Assembly (NCBI GenBank): GCA_036417435.1
Contig: CM070900.1
Location: forward strand, 32,279,496-32,343,495
Source of the DNA: Inia geoffrensis
Lineage: Eukaryota; Chordata; Mammalia; Artiodactyla; Iniidae
Length of the DNA: 64,000 bases
Direction: 5' to 3'
Shown one piece after another: positions 1 to 11,200 of the stretch. The notes below the pieces were generated by a model. It was not told where the DNA came from. It made no database searches and saw only the letters and a program-made list of their open reading frames with translations. Each line of letters begins with the position of its first letter. The stretch's first letter is position 1. A program made the position numbers and the translations under genes.

Positions 1-892
1 AACTTCCATCTTAGAACTGCTTTTGCTGCATCCCATAGGTTTTGGATCGTCGTGTTTTCCTTGTCATTTGTCTTTAGGTATTTCCTGATTACCTCTTTGA
101 TTTCTTCAGTGATCTCTTGGTTATTTAGTAACATATTGTTTAGCTTCCATGTGTTTGCGTTTTTACCTTTTTTCCCCTGTAATTCATTTCTAATCTCATA
201 GCATTGCGGTCAGAAAAGATGCTTGATATGATTTCAATTTTCTTAAATTTACTGAGGCTTGATTTGTGACCCAAAATGTGATCTATCCTGGAGAATGTTC
301 TGTGCACACTTGAGAAGAAAGTGTAATCTGCTGTTTTTGGATGGAATGTTCTACAAATATCAATTAAATCTATCTGGTCTATTGTGTCATTTAAAGCTTG
401 TGTTTCCTTAGTAATTTTCTGCTTGGATGATCTATCCATTGGTGTAAGCGAGGTGTGAAAGTCCCCCACTATTACTGTGTTACTGTCGATTTCCTCTTTT
501 ACAGCTGTTAGCAGTTGCCTTATGTATTGAGGTGCTCCTATGTAGGGAGCATATATATTTATAATTGCTGTATCTTCTTCTTGGCTTGATCCCTTGATCA
601 TTATGTAGTGTCCTTCCTTATCTCTTGTAACATTCTTTATTTTAAAGTCTATTTTATCTGATATGAGCATTGCTACTCCAGCTTTTTTTTGGTTTCCATT
701 TGCATGGAATATCTGTTTCCATCCCCTCACTTTCAATCTATATGTGTCCCTAGGTCTGAAGTGGGTCTCTTGTAGACAGCATATATATGGGTCTTGCTTT
801 TGTATTCATTCAGCAAGCCTGTGTCTCTTGGTTGGAGCATTTAATCCATTCACGTTTAAGGTAATTATTGATATGTATGCTCCTATTACCAT
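1..892 (-). pseudogene. L1 ORF2 endonuclease-domain remnant
   Basis: ORF2 is the L1 endonuclease and reverse transcriptase. The start codon is read at 892-890 on the minus strand and is followed by TLNVNGLNAPTKR, the conserved N-terminus carrying the catalytic Asn. The endonuclease continues in a broken frame through KVRGWKQIFHANGNQKKAG, NIYAPYIGAPQYIR and VGDFHTSLTPMDRSS (about 736-440). The usual GDFN is GDFH here, so an Asn expected at the active site is altered. SRIDHILGHKSSL and FSDRNAM follow; the usual SDHN motif reads SDRN, losing the catalytic His. At least one frame break lies between 892 and 736. The element is dead. Confidence 0.85.
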
Positions 893-914
893 TTTCTTAA
901 TTGTTTTGGGTTTG

Positions 915-1700
915 TTTCTGTTCGTCCTTTTCTTCTGTTTCCCACTTGGAGAAGTTCCTTTAGTATTTGTTGTAGAGCTGGTTTGGTGGTGCTGAATTCT
1001 CTTAGCTTTTGCTTGTCTGTAAAGCTTTTTGATTTCTCCATCGAATCTGAATGAGGTCCTTGCTGGGTAGAGTAATCCTGGTTGTAGGTTCTTTCCTTTC
1101 GTCACTTTAAGTATATCATGCCACTCCCTTCTGGCTTGCAGAGTTTCTGCTGAGAAATCAGCTGTTAACCTTACGAGAGTTCCCTTGTATGTTATTTGTC
1201 ATTTTTCCCTTGCTGCTTTCAGTAGTTTTTCTTTGTCTTTAGTTTTTGTCAGTTTGATTACTATGTGTCTCAGCATGTTTCTCCTTGGGTTTATCCTGTA
1301 TGGGACTCTCTGCGCTTCCTGGACTTGGGTGGCTATTTCCTTTCCCATGTTAGGGGATTTTTTGACTATAATCTCTTCAAATATTTTCTCAGGTCCTTTC
1401 TCTCTCTCTTCTCCTTCTGGACCCCTATAATGCGAATGTTGTTATGTTTAACGTTATCCCAGAGGTCTCTTAGGCTGTCGTCATTTCTTTTCATTCTCTT
1501 TTCTTTATTCTGTTCTGCAGCAGTGAATTCCACCATTCTGTTTTCCAGGTCACTTATGCGTTCTTCTGCCTCAGTTATTCTGCTATTGATTCCTTGTGTA
1601 TTTTTCATTTCAGTTATTGTATTGTTCATCTCTGTTTGTTTCTTCTTTAATTCTTCTAGGGCTTTGTTAAACATTTCTTGCATCTTCTGGATCTTTGCAG
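915..1700 (-). pseudogene. L1 ORF1 (RNA-binding chaperone) remnant
   Basis: ORF1 proteins coat L1 RNA as trimers through an N-terminal coiled coil, an RRM and a C-terminal domain. Translating the minus strand from about 1700 gives the coiled-coil region with repeated hydrophobic spacing (EAEERISDLENRM), then an NKEKRMKR segment and the start of the RRM (NNIRIIGVQ). Frame breaks follow; near 1105-1000 the C-terminal end reappears (YPARTSFRFDGEIKKLYR). The N-terminus is missing through 5' truncation. It cannot encode a complete protein. The order of parts matches the ORF1 relics at 7277-8188 and 46589-47515. Confidence 0.8.
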
Positions 1701-1710
1701 AAGCAAGAAT

Positions 1711-2369
1711 AACTACAATCCTGAGCAGACCTGCTCCTCTTGAATGAAGGGTAAAGTATATAATGAGACAAACACTAGGAGGTGAGAGCAATATCTAGGC
1801 ATTTAGAATTGGGAGAAGTCACATTTTTATGGTCCATGTTCATAAAGAGGAATGGATATTTAACTGGATATGGATAGGAAATATTACCATCCCAGGAAAG
1901 AGATAAGTTTATCTTTCATATTTCTTGTTTAACCAAAGGAGAGCTAAGCAATCCTGTTTATTACCACCAGTGGACCCAGTTGTGGAGGAGAGGGGAAGGG
2001 TCAGCATTACTCTGGCCTATGTATAAATAAAGGAATTGAATTTTAAGAATTTAAAAGCCTTATCCTGCCTTCAAATTCTATGATCTATGAAAGAGAGATA
2101 AAGTAAAAGGAGGAAAAAGGATAGATTGGGCAGTTTCACCTAGGGGATTTTATTCTTTAAGTGTAGCACCCTCCGGGTCTTTGGCAACCATCATCTGTTG
2201 CCTGGTTACTAAGAATCCACCTTGAGGTAAGGGACCCCTATTTTGCCTACTCTCCAATTTAAATAGCAGGGTAGGGGTGAAGGTGCCATGCTCTCAAATT
2301 TAACTGTCTCCTCCTCCTCTATTAAACTTCTCTTTCCCAAAACTTATGAACATGCAGTTTTTCAGAAAG
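1711..2369. other. Single-copy or unrecognised sequence
   Basis: AT-rich DNA between two L1 fragments. I recognise no repeat family, exon or RNA gene. A short purine-rich patch lies near 2090-2130. Reading frames here are short and have no recognisable domain. Confidence 0.5.
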
Positions 2370-3080
2370 AAGGTATGCAAATGGCCCTCATGTTAAAAAT
2401 ATGCTCAAGATCATTCAAACTAAGAAAAAAAATGCTAATGAAAATTTCACTAAAGCACCATTTCTCACCCATCACACCTCCAAATTTCCATTCCGGTGAC
2501 AATATATTCTGCTTTTCAGACTGTGGAGAAACGACTTGCTCATACTTTGATGGTAGGAATGCAAAATGGCACAATCCCCAAGGATTCCCCAAGGGGAATA
2601 TGGAAATATTTAGCAAAATTGTACATGCAGATACCACTTAACTCAATAATCTTCCTTCTTTGAATCCAACCCAAAGTTATACTGAAAAAAAATACGAAAT
2701 GATATATATAAAGGGTTATCTACTGTGGTGTAATTAGTACAAGCAAAAGATAGGAATAATACCAAATGTCCATCTAGAGGGAACTGACTGAATAAACTAT
2801 CTACAGAACAGAGTACTAAGAAAGTGGAAAAATGCATAAGGAAGCACTCCATGTATTGATATGAAATGATATCAGAAATAGGTTATTAAGTGATGAGAAC
2901 AGAGCATAGGGTAGAATACTGAACGTCACATGCTACTTTTGTGTCAGAAAGATAGAAAATACAAATACATACATATGTTTTGTAATTTTTGCTGAAAGAA
3001 ACAAAAGCTATCAACCAAAAGCTAACAATAACAAGGTTAAAAGGTTGCTTATGGGCAGCACAGGACTCCTATAAGCAAAT
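2370..3080 (+). mobile_element. Ancient L1M-type LINE, ORF2 C-terminus and 3' region
   Basis: The segment follows the order of old mammalian L1 3' ends: a decayed zinc-knuckle region (GACTGTGGAGAAACGACTTG, then GGTAGGAATGCAAAATGGCA), followed by the AAATGTCCATC and GGGAACTGACTGAATAAACT pieces typical of ORF2 C-terminal codons and 3' UTR. It is far more diverged than the other L1 copies here and has no usable reading frame. Sequence to about 3560, including a TTACTGAGTGTGGATATGGG segment and a T-rich end, may belong to the same or another old L1 tail. Confidence 0.65.
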
Positions 3081-4029
3081 CAACACTGTCCTGTGCCTAG
3101 AAGGAATTCTTTAAATAAAAGGAACCAACACTTCTTAGAAGAAAAACGGCTGATCCCAGTCTAGGGCAGAGACTGTATAAGATAACCCTGGGAAAACTTT
3201 ATGTTAACAGATTTTATTATAGAAGAAATGAAAGAGAAAATCACTGATTTTCAACTACTAATGAAATATTAGTACTATAAATGAAACAGTAGTACTAAAA
3301 GATTGATGGGAACTTGTAAATAGAAGGATCAGGCAAGAGCCACCTGAACCAAGGATCACTCTCCACATCACTAGAAGTGAGACCACCAGACATTTATGCT
3401 TCCTGAGGAGCAAACTGCTTTACACAAAGTGAAGTGGAGAAGGGAGTGATAAAGGAAGAAATGGTGGCAATATGTTGACAGTTACTGAGTGTGGATATGG
3501 GTATATAGAGATTCATGAAGCCCTCACTCCCTGGGTTTGTATAATTTCTTTTTTTTTTTAATTACAAATTTAAAACAAAAAAGTTCCCCTTTGGAATCTC
3601 ACTTCTCTCCAATCTAACAGGTTGAAAATTCTAGATAAAAAAGTACTTGGGTTTCTAAAAAGGAGTCTGGAGAGAATGACTTTCAAAGTGTTTTTCTCAG
3701 AAAATTAATTCCTATAATTTCATTTCATTGTAAATCTCCCCTTTTGGAGTAATTCCATGTACGCTGGTACAATAAATGTTCTGAGCAGCTCTAGTAAAGA
3801 AGCTGGTTTAACTTTGTTTTAACCAGGGTTTCCTGAAGATAATCAGTCACAGCCTCTTTGTTTTTGGTCTGGTGACCCCTGTTGTTCCACAGAAAGAACT
3901 GCCTCTCTACACAAGCAAGGGGGTATGATGGTAGGAAATTCAGTACTAGTGGAGGGTGAATCAAAATAATGTTCTTTAATCATTCCCCAGCTCTAAATCC
4001 TTCTAGGGATTCCCAACACCTTCCTTTTA
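3081..4029. other. Unrecognised AT-rich sequence, possibly old L1 tail at its left
   Basis: The part before about 3560 may extend the old L1 3' end (the GTTACTGAGTGTGGATATGG motif before a 9-10 T run). From 3590 to 4029 I see nothing recognisable. Confidence 0.4.
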
Positions 4030-4525
4030 AAACAAAACAGACACACAGATCAATGGAATAGGATAGAAAGCCCAGAAATAAACCCACTCACTTATGGCCA
4101 ATTAATCTATTACAAAGGAGACAAGACTATGGAGAAAAGACAGTCTCCTCAATAAGTGGTGCTGGGAAAACTGGACAGCTACATGTAAAAGAATGAAATT
4201 AGAACATTCTTTAATACCACATACAAAAATAAACTCAAAATGCACTAAAGACATAAATGTAAGACTGGATATTGTAAAACTCCTAGAGGAAAACACAGGG
4301 AGGACACTCTTTGACATAAATATCAGCAATAATTTTTTGGATCCTCCTGCTAGAGTAATAGAAACAGAAATAAAAATAAACAAATGGGACCTAATTAAAC
4401 TTAAAAGTTTTTGCACAGCAAAGGAAATCATAAACAAAATGAAAAGACAACCTATGAAATATGAGAAAGTATTTGCAAATGATGTGACTGACAAAGGATT
4501 AATTTCCAAAATATACAAACAGCTA

Positions 4526-4856
4526 ATACAGCTCAATATCAAAAAAAAAAAAAACCCAATCAAAACATGGGCAGAAAACCTAAATAGATATTTCTCCAAA
4601 GAAGATATACAGATGGACAATAGTCACATGAAAAGGTGTTCAACATTGATAATTATTAGAGAAATGCAAATCAAAGTTACAATGAGGTAACTCATACAAT
4701 TCAACAACAAAAAAACAAACAACCCAATCGAAAAATGGGCAGAAGACCTTAGACATTTCTCCAAAGAAGACACACAGACAAACAGACATCCAATAGGCAC
4801 ATGAAAAGATGCTCAACATCATTAATTATTAGAGAAATGCAAATCAAAACTACGAG
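4526..4856 (+). repeat. Imperfect tandem duplication inside L1 ORF2
   Basis: Two adjacent stretches encode the same ORF2 region: CCCAATCAAAACATGGGCAG ... ATTATTAGAGAAATGCAAAT, then CCCAATCGAAAAATGGGCAG ... ATTATTAGAGAAATGCAAAT. They differ clearly from each other, including small indels. That is more than expected of a fresh tandem duplication. Confidence 0.75.
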
Positions 4857-5574
4857 GTATCACCTTACACGGGTCAGAATGGGCATCATTAAAAAGTCTA
4901 CAAATAACAAATGCTTGAGAGGGTGTGGAGAAAAGGGAACCCTCCTCCACTGTTGGAGGGAATGTAAATTGGTGCAGCCACTATGGAGAACAGTATGGAG
5001 GTTCCTTAAAAATCTACAAATAGAGTTACCATATGATCCAGCAATCCCACTCCTGGGTATATATCCAGAGAAAACTGTAACTTGAAAAATACATGCACCC
5101 CAATGTTCACAGCAGTTCTACTTAAAATAGCCAAGATATGGAAGCAACCTAAATATTCATTGACATGTGAATGGATAAAGAAGATGTGGTGTACATATAC
5201 AATGGAATATTACTCAGCCACAAAAAGAATGAAATAATGCCATTTGCAGAAACATGCATGGACTTAGAGATTATCAAACTAAGTGAAGTAAGTCATACAA
5301 AGACAAATATCATATGGTATTACTTATATGTAGACTCTAAAAAACGGATACAAATGAACTTATTTACAAAACAGGAAGAGACTTAAAGAAATAGAAAACA
5401 AACGCAGTTACCAAAGGGGAAGGAGGGTGGGAGAGGGATAAATTAGGAGTTTGGGATTAGCAGATACAAACTACTATATATAAAACAGATAAGCATTAAG
5501 GGCCTACTGTATAGCACCGGGAACTATATTCAATATTCAATATCTTGTAATAACCTATAATGGAAAAGAAACTG

Positions 5575-5588
5575 AAAAAAGTATATAT
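5575..5588 (+). repeat. Target-site duplication, 5' copy, of the L1 at 5589-12611
   Basis: AAAAAAGTATATAT here is repeated exactly at 12612-12625. The sequence outside both copies belongs to the same older L1 3' tail, so the pre-insertion site can be read directly. Confidence 0.93.
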
Positions 5589-7276
5589 AGGCAAATAAGG
5601 AAGATGGCGGAAGAGTAAAACGCGGAGATCACCTTCCTCCCCACAGATACACCAGAAATATATCTACACGTGGAACAGCTCCTACAGAACACCTACTGAC
5701 CGCTGGCAGAAGACCTCAGACCTCCCAAAAGGCAAGAAACTCCTCACGCACCTGGGTAGGGCAAAAGAAAAAAGAATAAAAAGAGACAAAAGAATAGGGA
5801 CACGACCTGCACCAGTGGGAGGGAGCGGTGAAGGAGGAAAGGATCCCACACACTAGGAAGCCCCTTTGCGGGCGGAGACTCCGGGTGGCGGAGGGGGAAA
5901 GCTTCGGAGCCACGGAGGAGAGCACAGCAACAGGGGTGCGGAGGGCAAACCGGGGAGATTCCCGCACGGAGTATCGGTGCCGACCAGCAGTCACGAGGCC
6001 GAGAGGCTTGTCTGCTCACCCGCCAGGGCGGGCGGGGCTGGGAGCTGAGGCTCGGGCTTCGGTTGGAGCACAGGGAGAGGACTGGGGTTGGTGGCATGAA
6101 CACAGCCTGCAGGGGATTAGTGCGCTACGGTTGGCCGGGAGGGAGTCCGGGAAAAAGACTGGACCTGCCCAAGAGGCAAGAGGCTTTTTCTTCCCTCTCC
6201 GTTTCCTGGTGCGCAAGGAGAGGGGATTAAGAGTGCTGCTTAAAGGAGCTCCAGAGATGGGCGCCAGCCGCGGCGTTCAGCGCACACAGCAGAGACGGGC
6301 ATGAGACGCTAAGGCTGCTGCTGCCGCCACCAAGAAGCCCGTGTGTGGGCACTGGCCACTATCCACAACCCCCTTCTGGGGAGCCGGTGTAGCCTGCCAC
6401 TGCCAGGGTCCCGGGATCCAGAGACAGATATGCCGGGAGAATGCAAGGCACGCCTCAGGCTGCTGCAACGTCACGCTGGCCTCTGCTGCCGCAGGCACGC
6501 CCCCGCCTCCGTACCCCCCCCCCCCCCCCCCCGGCTTGAGTGAGGCAGAGGCCCCAAGGAGCTGCTCCTTTAACCCCATCCTGTCTGAGTGAAGAACAGA
6601 TGCCCTCTGGCGACCTACATGCAGAGGCAAGGCCAAATCCAAACCTGAGCTCCGGGAGCAGTGCGAACAAAGAGGAGAAACTGAAATCTCTCCCAGCAGC
6701 CTCAGAAGCAGCGGATTAAAGCTCCACAATCAACTTGATGTACCCTGCATCTGTGGAATACATGAATAGACAACGAATCATCCCAAATTGAGGAGGCTCT
6801 GGTGTTGCAGCCAGGAGTCAGTGCTGTGCCTCTGAGGTGGGAGAGCCAACTCAGGACACTGGTACACAAGAGACCTCCCAGCTCCACGTAATATCAAACC
6901 GTGAAAATCTCCCAGAGATCTCTATCTCAACACCAGCACCCAGCTTCACTCAACGACCAGCAAGCTACAGCGCTGGACACCCTATGCCAAACAACTAGCA
7001 AGACAGGAACACAACCCCACCCATTAGCAGAGAGGCTACGTAAAATAATAATAAGTCCACAGACACCCAAAAACACACCACCAGGCGTGGACCTGCCCAC
7101 CATAAACACAAGATCCAGCCTCATCCACCAGAACACAGGCACTAGTCCCCCCCACCAGGAAGCCTACACAACCCACTGAACCAACTTTAGCCACTGGGGA
7201 CAGACACCAAAAACAACGGAAACTACGAACCTGGAGACAGCAAATAGGAGACCTCAAACACAGTAAGATAAGCAAA
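5589..7276 (+). promoter_or_regulatory. L1 5' UTR with internal promoter region, CpG-rich
   Basis: In L1 elements this region holds the internal RNA polymerase II promoter. About 5820-6310 is strongly GC-rich and still dense in CpG (for example GGGCGGAGACTCCGGGTGGC), in contrast to the AT-rich surroundings. A 19-C run lies at 6514-6532. Open frames through this GC-rich DNA are by-products of composition. The part 6600-6795 is colinear with the other long L1, which lacks 5732-6599. Confidence 0.75.
6514..6532 (+). repeat. Poly-C tract (19 C) in L1 5' UTR
   Basis: An uninterrupted run of C lies between GTA and GGCTTGAG. The G-rich complement could form unusual structures. Its length is likely to be unreliable in sequencing. 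Confidence 0.9.
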
Positions 7277-8188
7277 ATGAGAAGACAGAAAAACACACAG
7301 CAGATGAAGGAGTAAGATAAAAATCCAGCAGAGCTAACAAATGAAGAGGAAATAGGCAGTCTACCTGAAAAAGAATTCAGAATAATGATAGTAAAGATGA
7401 TGCAAAATCTTGGAAATAGACAAAATGCAAGAAACATTTAACAAGGACCAAGAAGAACTAAAGATGAAACAAGCAATGATGAACAACACAATAAATGAAA
7501 TTAAAAATACTCTACATGGGATCAATAGCAGAATAACTGATGCAGAAGAACGGATAAGTGACCTGGAAGACAAAATAGTGGAAATAACTATTGAAGAGCA
7601 GAATAAAGAAAAAAGAATGAAAAGAACTGAAAAGTCTCAGAGACCTCTGGGACAACATTAAACGCACCAACTTTCGAATTATAGGGGTTCCAGAAAAAGA
7701 AAGGGACTGAGAAAATATTTGAAGAGATTATAGTTGAAAACTTCCCTAATATGGGAAAGGAAATAGTTAATCAAGTCCAGGAGGCACAGACAGTCCCATA
7801 CAGGATAAATCCAAGGGGAAACACGCCAAGACACATATTAATCAAACTTTCAAAAACTAAACACAAAGAAAACATATTAAAAGCAGCAAGGGAATAACAA
7901 CAAATAACACATAAGGGAATCCCCATAAGGTTAACAGCTGATCTTTCAGCAGAAACTCTGCAAGCCAGAAGGGACTGGCAGGACATATATAAAGTGATGA
8001 AGGAGAAAAACCTACAACCAAGATTACTCTACCCAGCAAGGATCTCATTCAGATTTGATGGAGAAATTAAAAACTTTACAGACAAATAAAAGCTGAGAGA
8101 GTTCAGCACCACGAAACCTGATTTACAACAAATGCTAAAGGAACTTCCCTAGGCAGGAAACACAAGAGAAGGAAAAGACCTAAAATAA
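7277..8188 (+). pseudogene. L1 ORF1 pseudogene
   Basis: The expected start ATG is at 7277, opening with MRRQKNTQQMKE, then an in-frame stop after 12 codons. The frame continues with IGSLPEKEFRIMI and is then shifted. The coiled-coil part is open at 7410-7661 (NSRITDAEERISDLEDKIVE), and the RRM and C-terminal parts (the IIGVPEK region and FRFDGE-like codons near 8040-8070) lie in other frames. The end of the gene is read at TAA 8186-8188, 22 nt before the ORF2 ATG, the normal L1 spacing. Intact ORF1 would be an RNA-binding trimer of the L1 ribonucleoprotein. Several stops and frameshifts rule out a working product. Confidence 0.85.
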
Positions 8189-8210
8189 CAAACCCAAAAC
8201 AATTCAGAAA

Positions 8211-11200
8211 ATGGGAATAGGAACATACATATCGATAATTACCTTAAATGTAAATGGATTAAATGCTCCCACCAAAAGAAATAGACTGGCTGAATGGATA
8301 CAAAAACAAGACCCATATATATGCCGTCTACAAGAGACCCAATTCAGACCTAGAGACACATACAGAATGAAAGTGAGGGGATGGAAAAAGATATTCCATG
8401 CAAACAGAAACCAAAAGAAAGCTGGAGTAGCAATTCTCATATCAGACAAAATAGACTTTAAAATAAAGACTATTACAAGAGACAAAAAAGGACACTACAT
8501 AATGATCAAGGGATCAATCCAAGAAGAAGATATAACAATTGTAAATATTTATGCACACAACATAGGAGCCCCTCAAAACATAAGGCAAATACTAACAGCC
8601 ATAAAAGGGGAAATCGACAGTAATACATTCATAGTAGGGGACTTTAACACCCCACTTTCACCAATGAACAGATCATCCAAAATGAAAATAAATAAGGACA
8701 CACAAGCTTTAAATGATACATTAAACAAGATGGACTTAATTGATATTTATAGGACATTCCATCCAAAAACAACAGAATACACATTTTTCTCAAGTGCTCA
8801 TGAACATTCTCCAGGATAGATCATATCTTGGGTCACAAATCAAGCCTTGGTAAATTTAAGAAAATTGAAATTGTAACAAGTGTCTTTTCTGACCACAACA
8901 CTATGAGGCTAGATATCAATTACAGGAAAAGAGCTGTAAAAAATACAAACACATGGAGGCTAAACAATACACTACTTAATAACACAGTGATCACTGACGA
9001 AATCAGAGGAAAAAAAAAATACCTAGAAACAAATGACAATGGAGACACGACGACCCAAAATCTATGGAATGCAGCAAAAGCAGTTCTAAGAGGGAAGTTT
9101 ATAGCAATACAATCCTACCTTAAGAAGCAGGAAACATCTTGAATAAACAACCTAAACTTGCACCTAAAGCAATAAGAGAAAGAAGAACAAAAAAACCCCA
9201 AAGTTAGCAGAAGGAAAGAAATCATAAAAATCTGATCAGAAATAAATGAAAAAGAAATGAAGGAAACGATAGCAAATATCAATAAAACTAATAGCTAATT
9301 CTTTGAGAAGATAAACAAAATTGATAAACCATTAGGCATACTCATCAAGAAAAAAGGGAGAAACCTCAAATCAATAGAATCAGAAATGAAAAAGGAGAAG
9401 TAACAACTGACACTGCAGAAATACAAAAGATCATGAGAGATTACTACAAGCAACTCTATGCCAATAAAATGGACAACCTAGAAGAAATGGACAAATTCCT
9501 ACAAAGGTATAACCTTCCAAGACTGAACCAGGAAGAAATAGAAAATATGAACAGACCAATCACAAGCACTGAAATTGAAACTGTGATTAAAAATCTTCGA
9601 GCAAACAAAAGCCCAGGACCAGATGGCTTCACAGGTGGATTCTATCAAACATTTAGAGAAGAGCTAACACCTATCCTTCTCAAAATCTTCCAAAATATAG
9701 CAGAGGGAGTAACACTCCCAAACTCATTCTATGAGGCCACCATCACCCTGATACCAAAACCAGACAAAGATGCCACAAAAAAAGAAAACTACAGGCCAAT
9801 ATCACTGACGAACATAGATGCAAAAATCCTCAACAAAATACTAACAAACAGAATCCAGCAGCACGTTAAAAGGATCATACACCATGATCAACTGGGGTTT
9901 ATTCCAGGAATGCAAGGATTCTTCAATATACGCAAATCAATCGAGATACACCATATTAACAAACTGAAGGAGAAAAACCATATGATCATCTCAATAGATG
10001 CAGAGAAAGCTTTCGACAAAATTCAACACCCATTTATGATAAAAACCCTTCAGAAAGTAGGCATAAAGGGAACTTTCCTCAAAATAATAAAGGCCATATA
10101 TGACAAACCGACAGCCAACATCATCCTAATGGTGAAAAACTGAAAGCATTTCCACTAAGATCAGGAACAAGACAAGGTTGCCCACTCTCACCACTCTCAG
10201 TCAACACAGTTTTGGAAGTTTTAGCCACAGCAATCAGAGAAGAAAAGGAAATAAAAGGAATCCAAATCAGAAAAGAAGAAGTAAAGCTGTCACTGTTTGC
10301 AGATGACATGATATTATACATAGAGAATCCTAAAGATGCTACCAGAAAACTACTAGAGCTACTCAATGAATTTGGTAAAGTAGCAGGATACAAAATTAAT
10401 GCACAGAAATCTCTGGCATTCCTATACACTAAGGATGAAAAATCTGAAAGTGAAACCAAGAAAACACTTCCATTTACCACTGCAACATAAAGAATAAAAT
10501 ATATAGGAATAAACCTACCTAAGGAGACAAAAGACCTGTATGTAGAAAATTATAAGACACTGATGAAAGAAATTAAAGATGATACAAATAGATGGAGAGA
10601 TATACCATGTTTTTGGATTGGAAGAATCAACATTGTGAAAATGACTCTACTACCCAAAGCAATCTACAGATACAATGCAATCCCTATCAAACTACCACTG
10701 GCATTTTTCACAGAACTAGAACAAAAAATTTCACAATTTGTATGGAAACACTAAAGACCCCAAATAGCCAAAGCAATCTTGAGAAAGGAAAACGGAGCTG
10801 GATGAATCAGGCTCCCTGACTTCAGACTATACTACAAAGCTACAGTAATCAAGACAGTATGGTACTGGCACAAAAACAGAAAGATAGATCAATGGAACAG
10901 GATAGAAAGCCCAGAGATAAACCCACACACATATGGTCACCTTATCTTTAATAAAGGAGGCAGGAATGTACAGTGGAGAAAGGTCAGCCTCTTCAATAAG
11001 TGGTGCTGGGAAAACTGGACAGGTACATGTTAAAGTATGAGATTAGATCACTCCCTAACACCATACACAAAAATAAGCTCAAAATGGATTAAAGACCTAA
11101 ATGTAAGGCCAGAAACTATCAAACTCTTAGAGGAAAACATAGGCAGAACACTCTATGACATAAATCACAGCAAGATCCTTTTTGACCCACCTCCTAGAGA

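Larger units (their letters stand above)
1..1710 (-). mobile_element. L1 LINE fragment, minus strand (ORF1 part to ORF2 endonuclease), cut by window edge
   Basis: Read on the minus strand, this block runs from the ORF1 coiled-coil region (about 1700) through the ORF1 C-terminus and the short inter-ORF spacer into the ORF2 endonuclease domain, which leaves the window at position 1. It is colinear with the two long plus-strand L1 copies elsewhere in the window. Similarity stops near 1695-1715, inside the N-terminal part of ORF1, so the copy is 5'-truncated. No TSD can be checked because its 3' end is outside the window. Confidence 0.9.
4030..5588 (+). mobile_element. Older artiodactyl-type L1, ORF2 C-terminus and 3' UTR (left part, split by a younger L1)
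   Basis: A 5'-truncated L1 starting in the ORF2 C-terminal region (TCAATGGAATAGGATAGAAA near 4052) and running into the 3' UTR (GGGAACTATATTCAATATTC near 5520). The 3' tail is interrupted at 5588 by the younger full-length L1 and resumes at 12626 with ATATATAACTGAATCACTTT. The reading frame is broken: fragments at 4193-4690, 4801-5085 and 5171-5386. The zinc-knuckle region is visible as [18 protein letters not shown] roughly 165-bp ORF2 segment is present twice in tandem (about 4526-4688 and 4692-4856). Confidence 0.9.

Noticed and set aside
5744..6729. Several open frames on both strands in GC-rich DNA
   Set aside because: They overlap each other within the L1 5' UTR, where low stop-codon frequency follows from GC content. 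No domain is recognisable.
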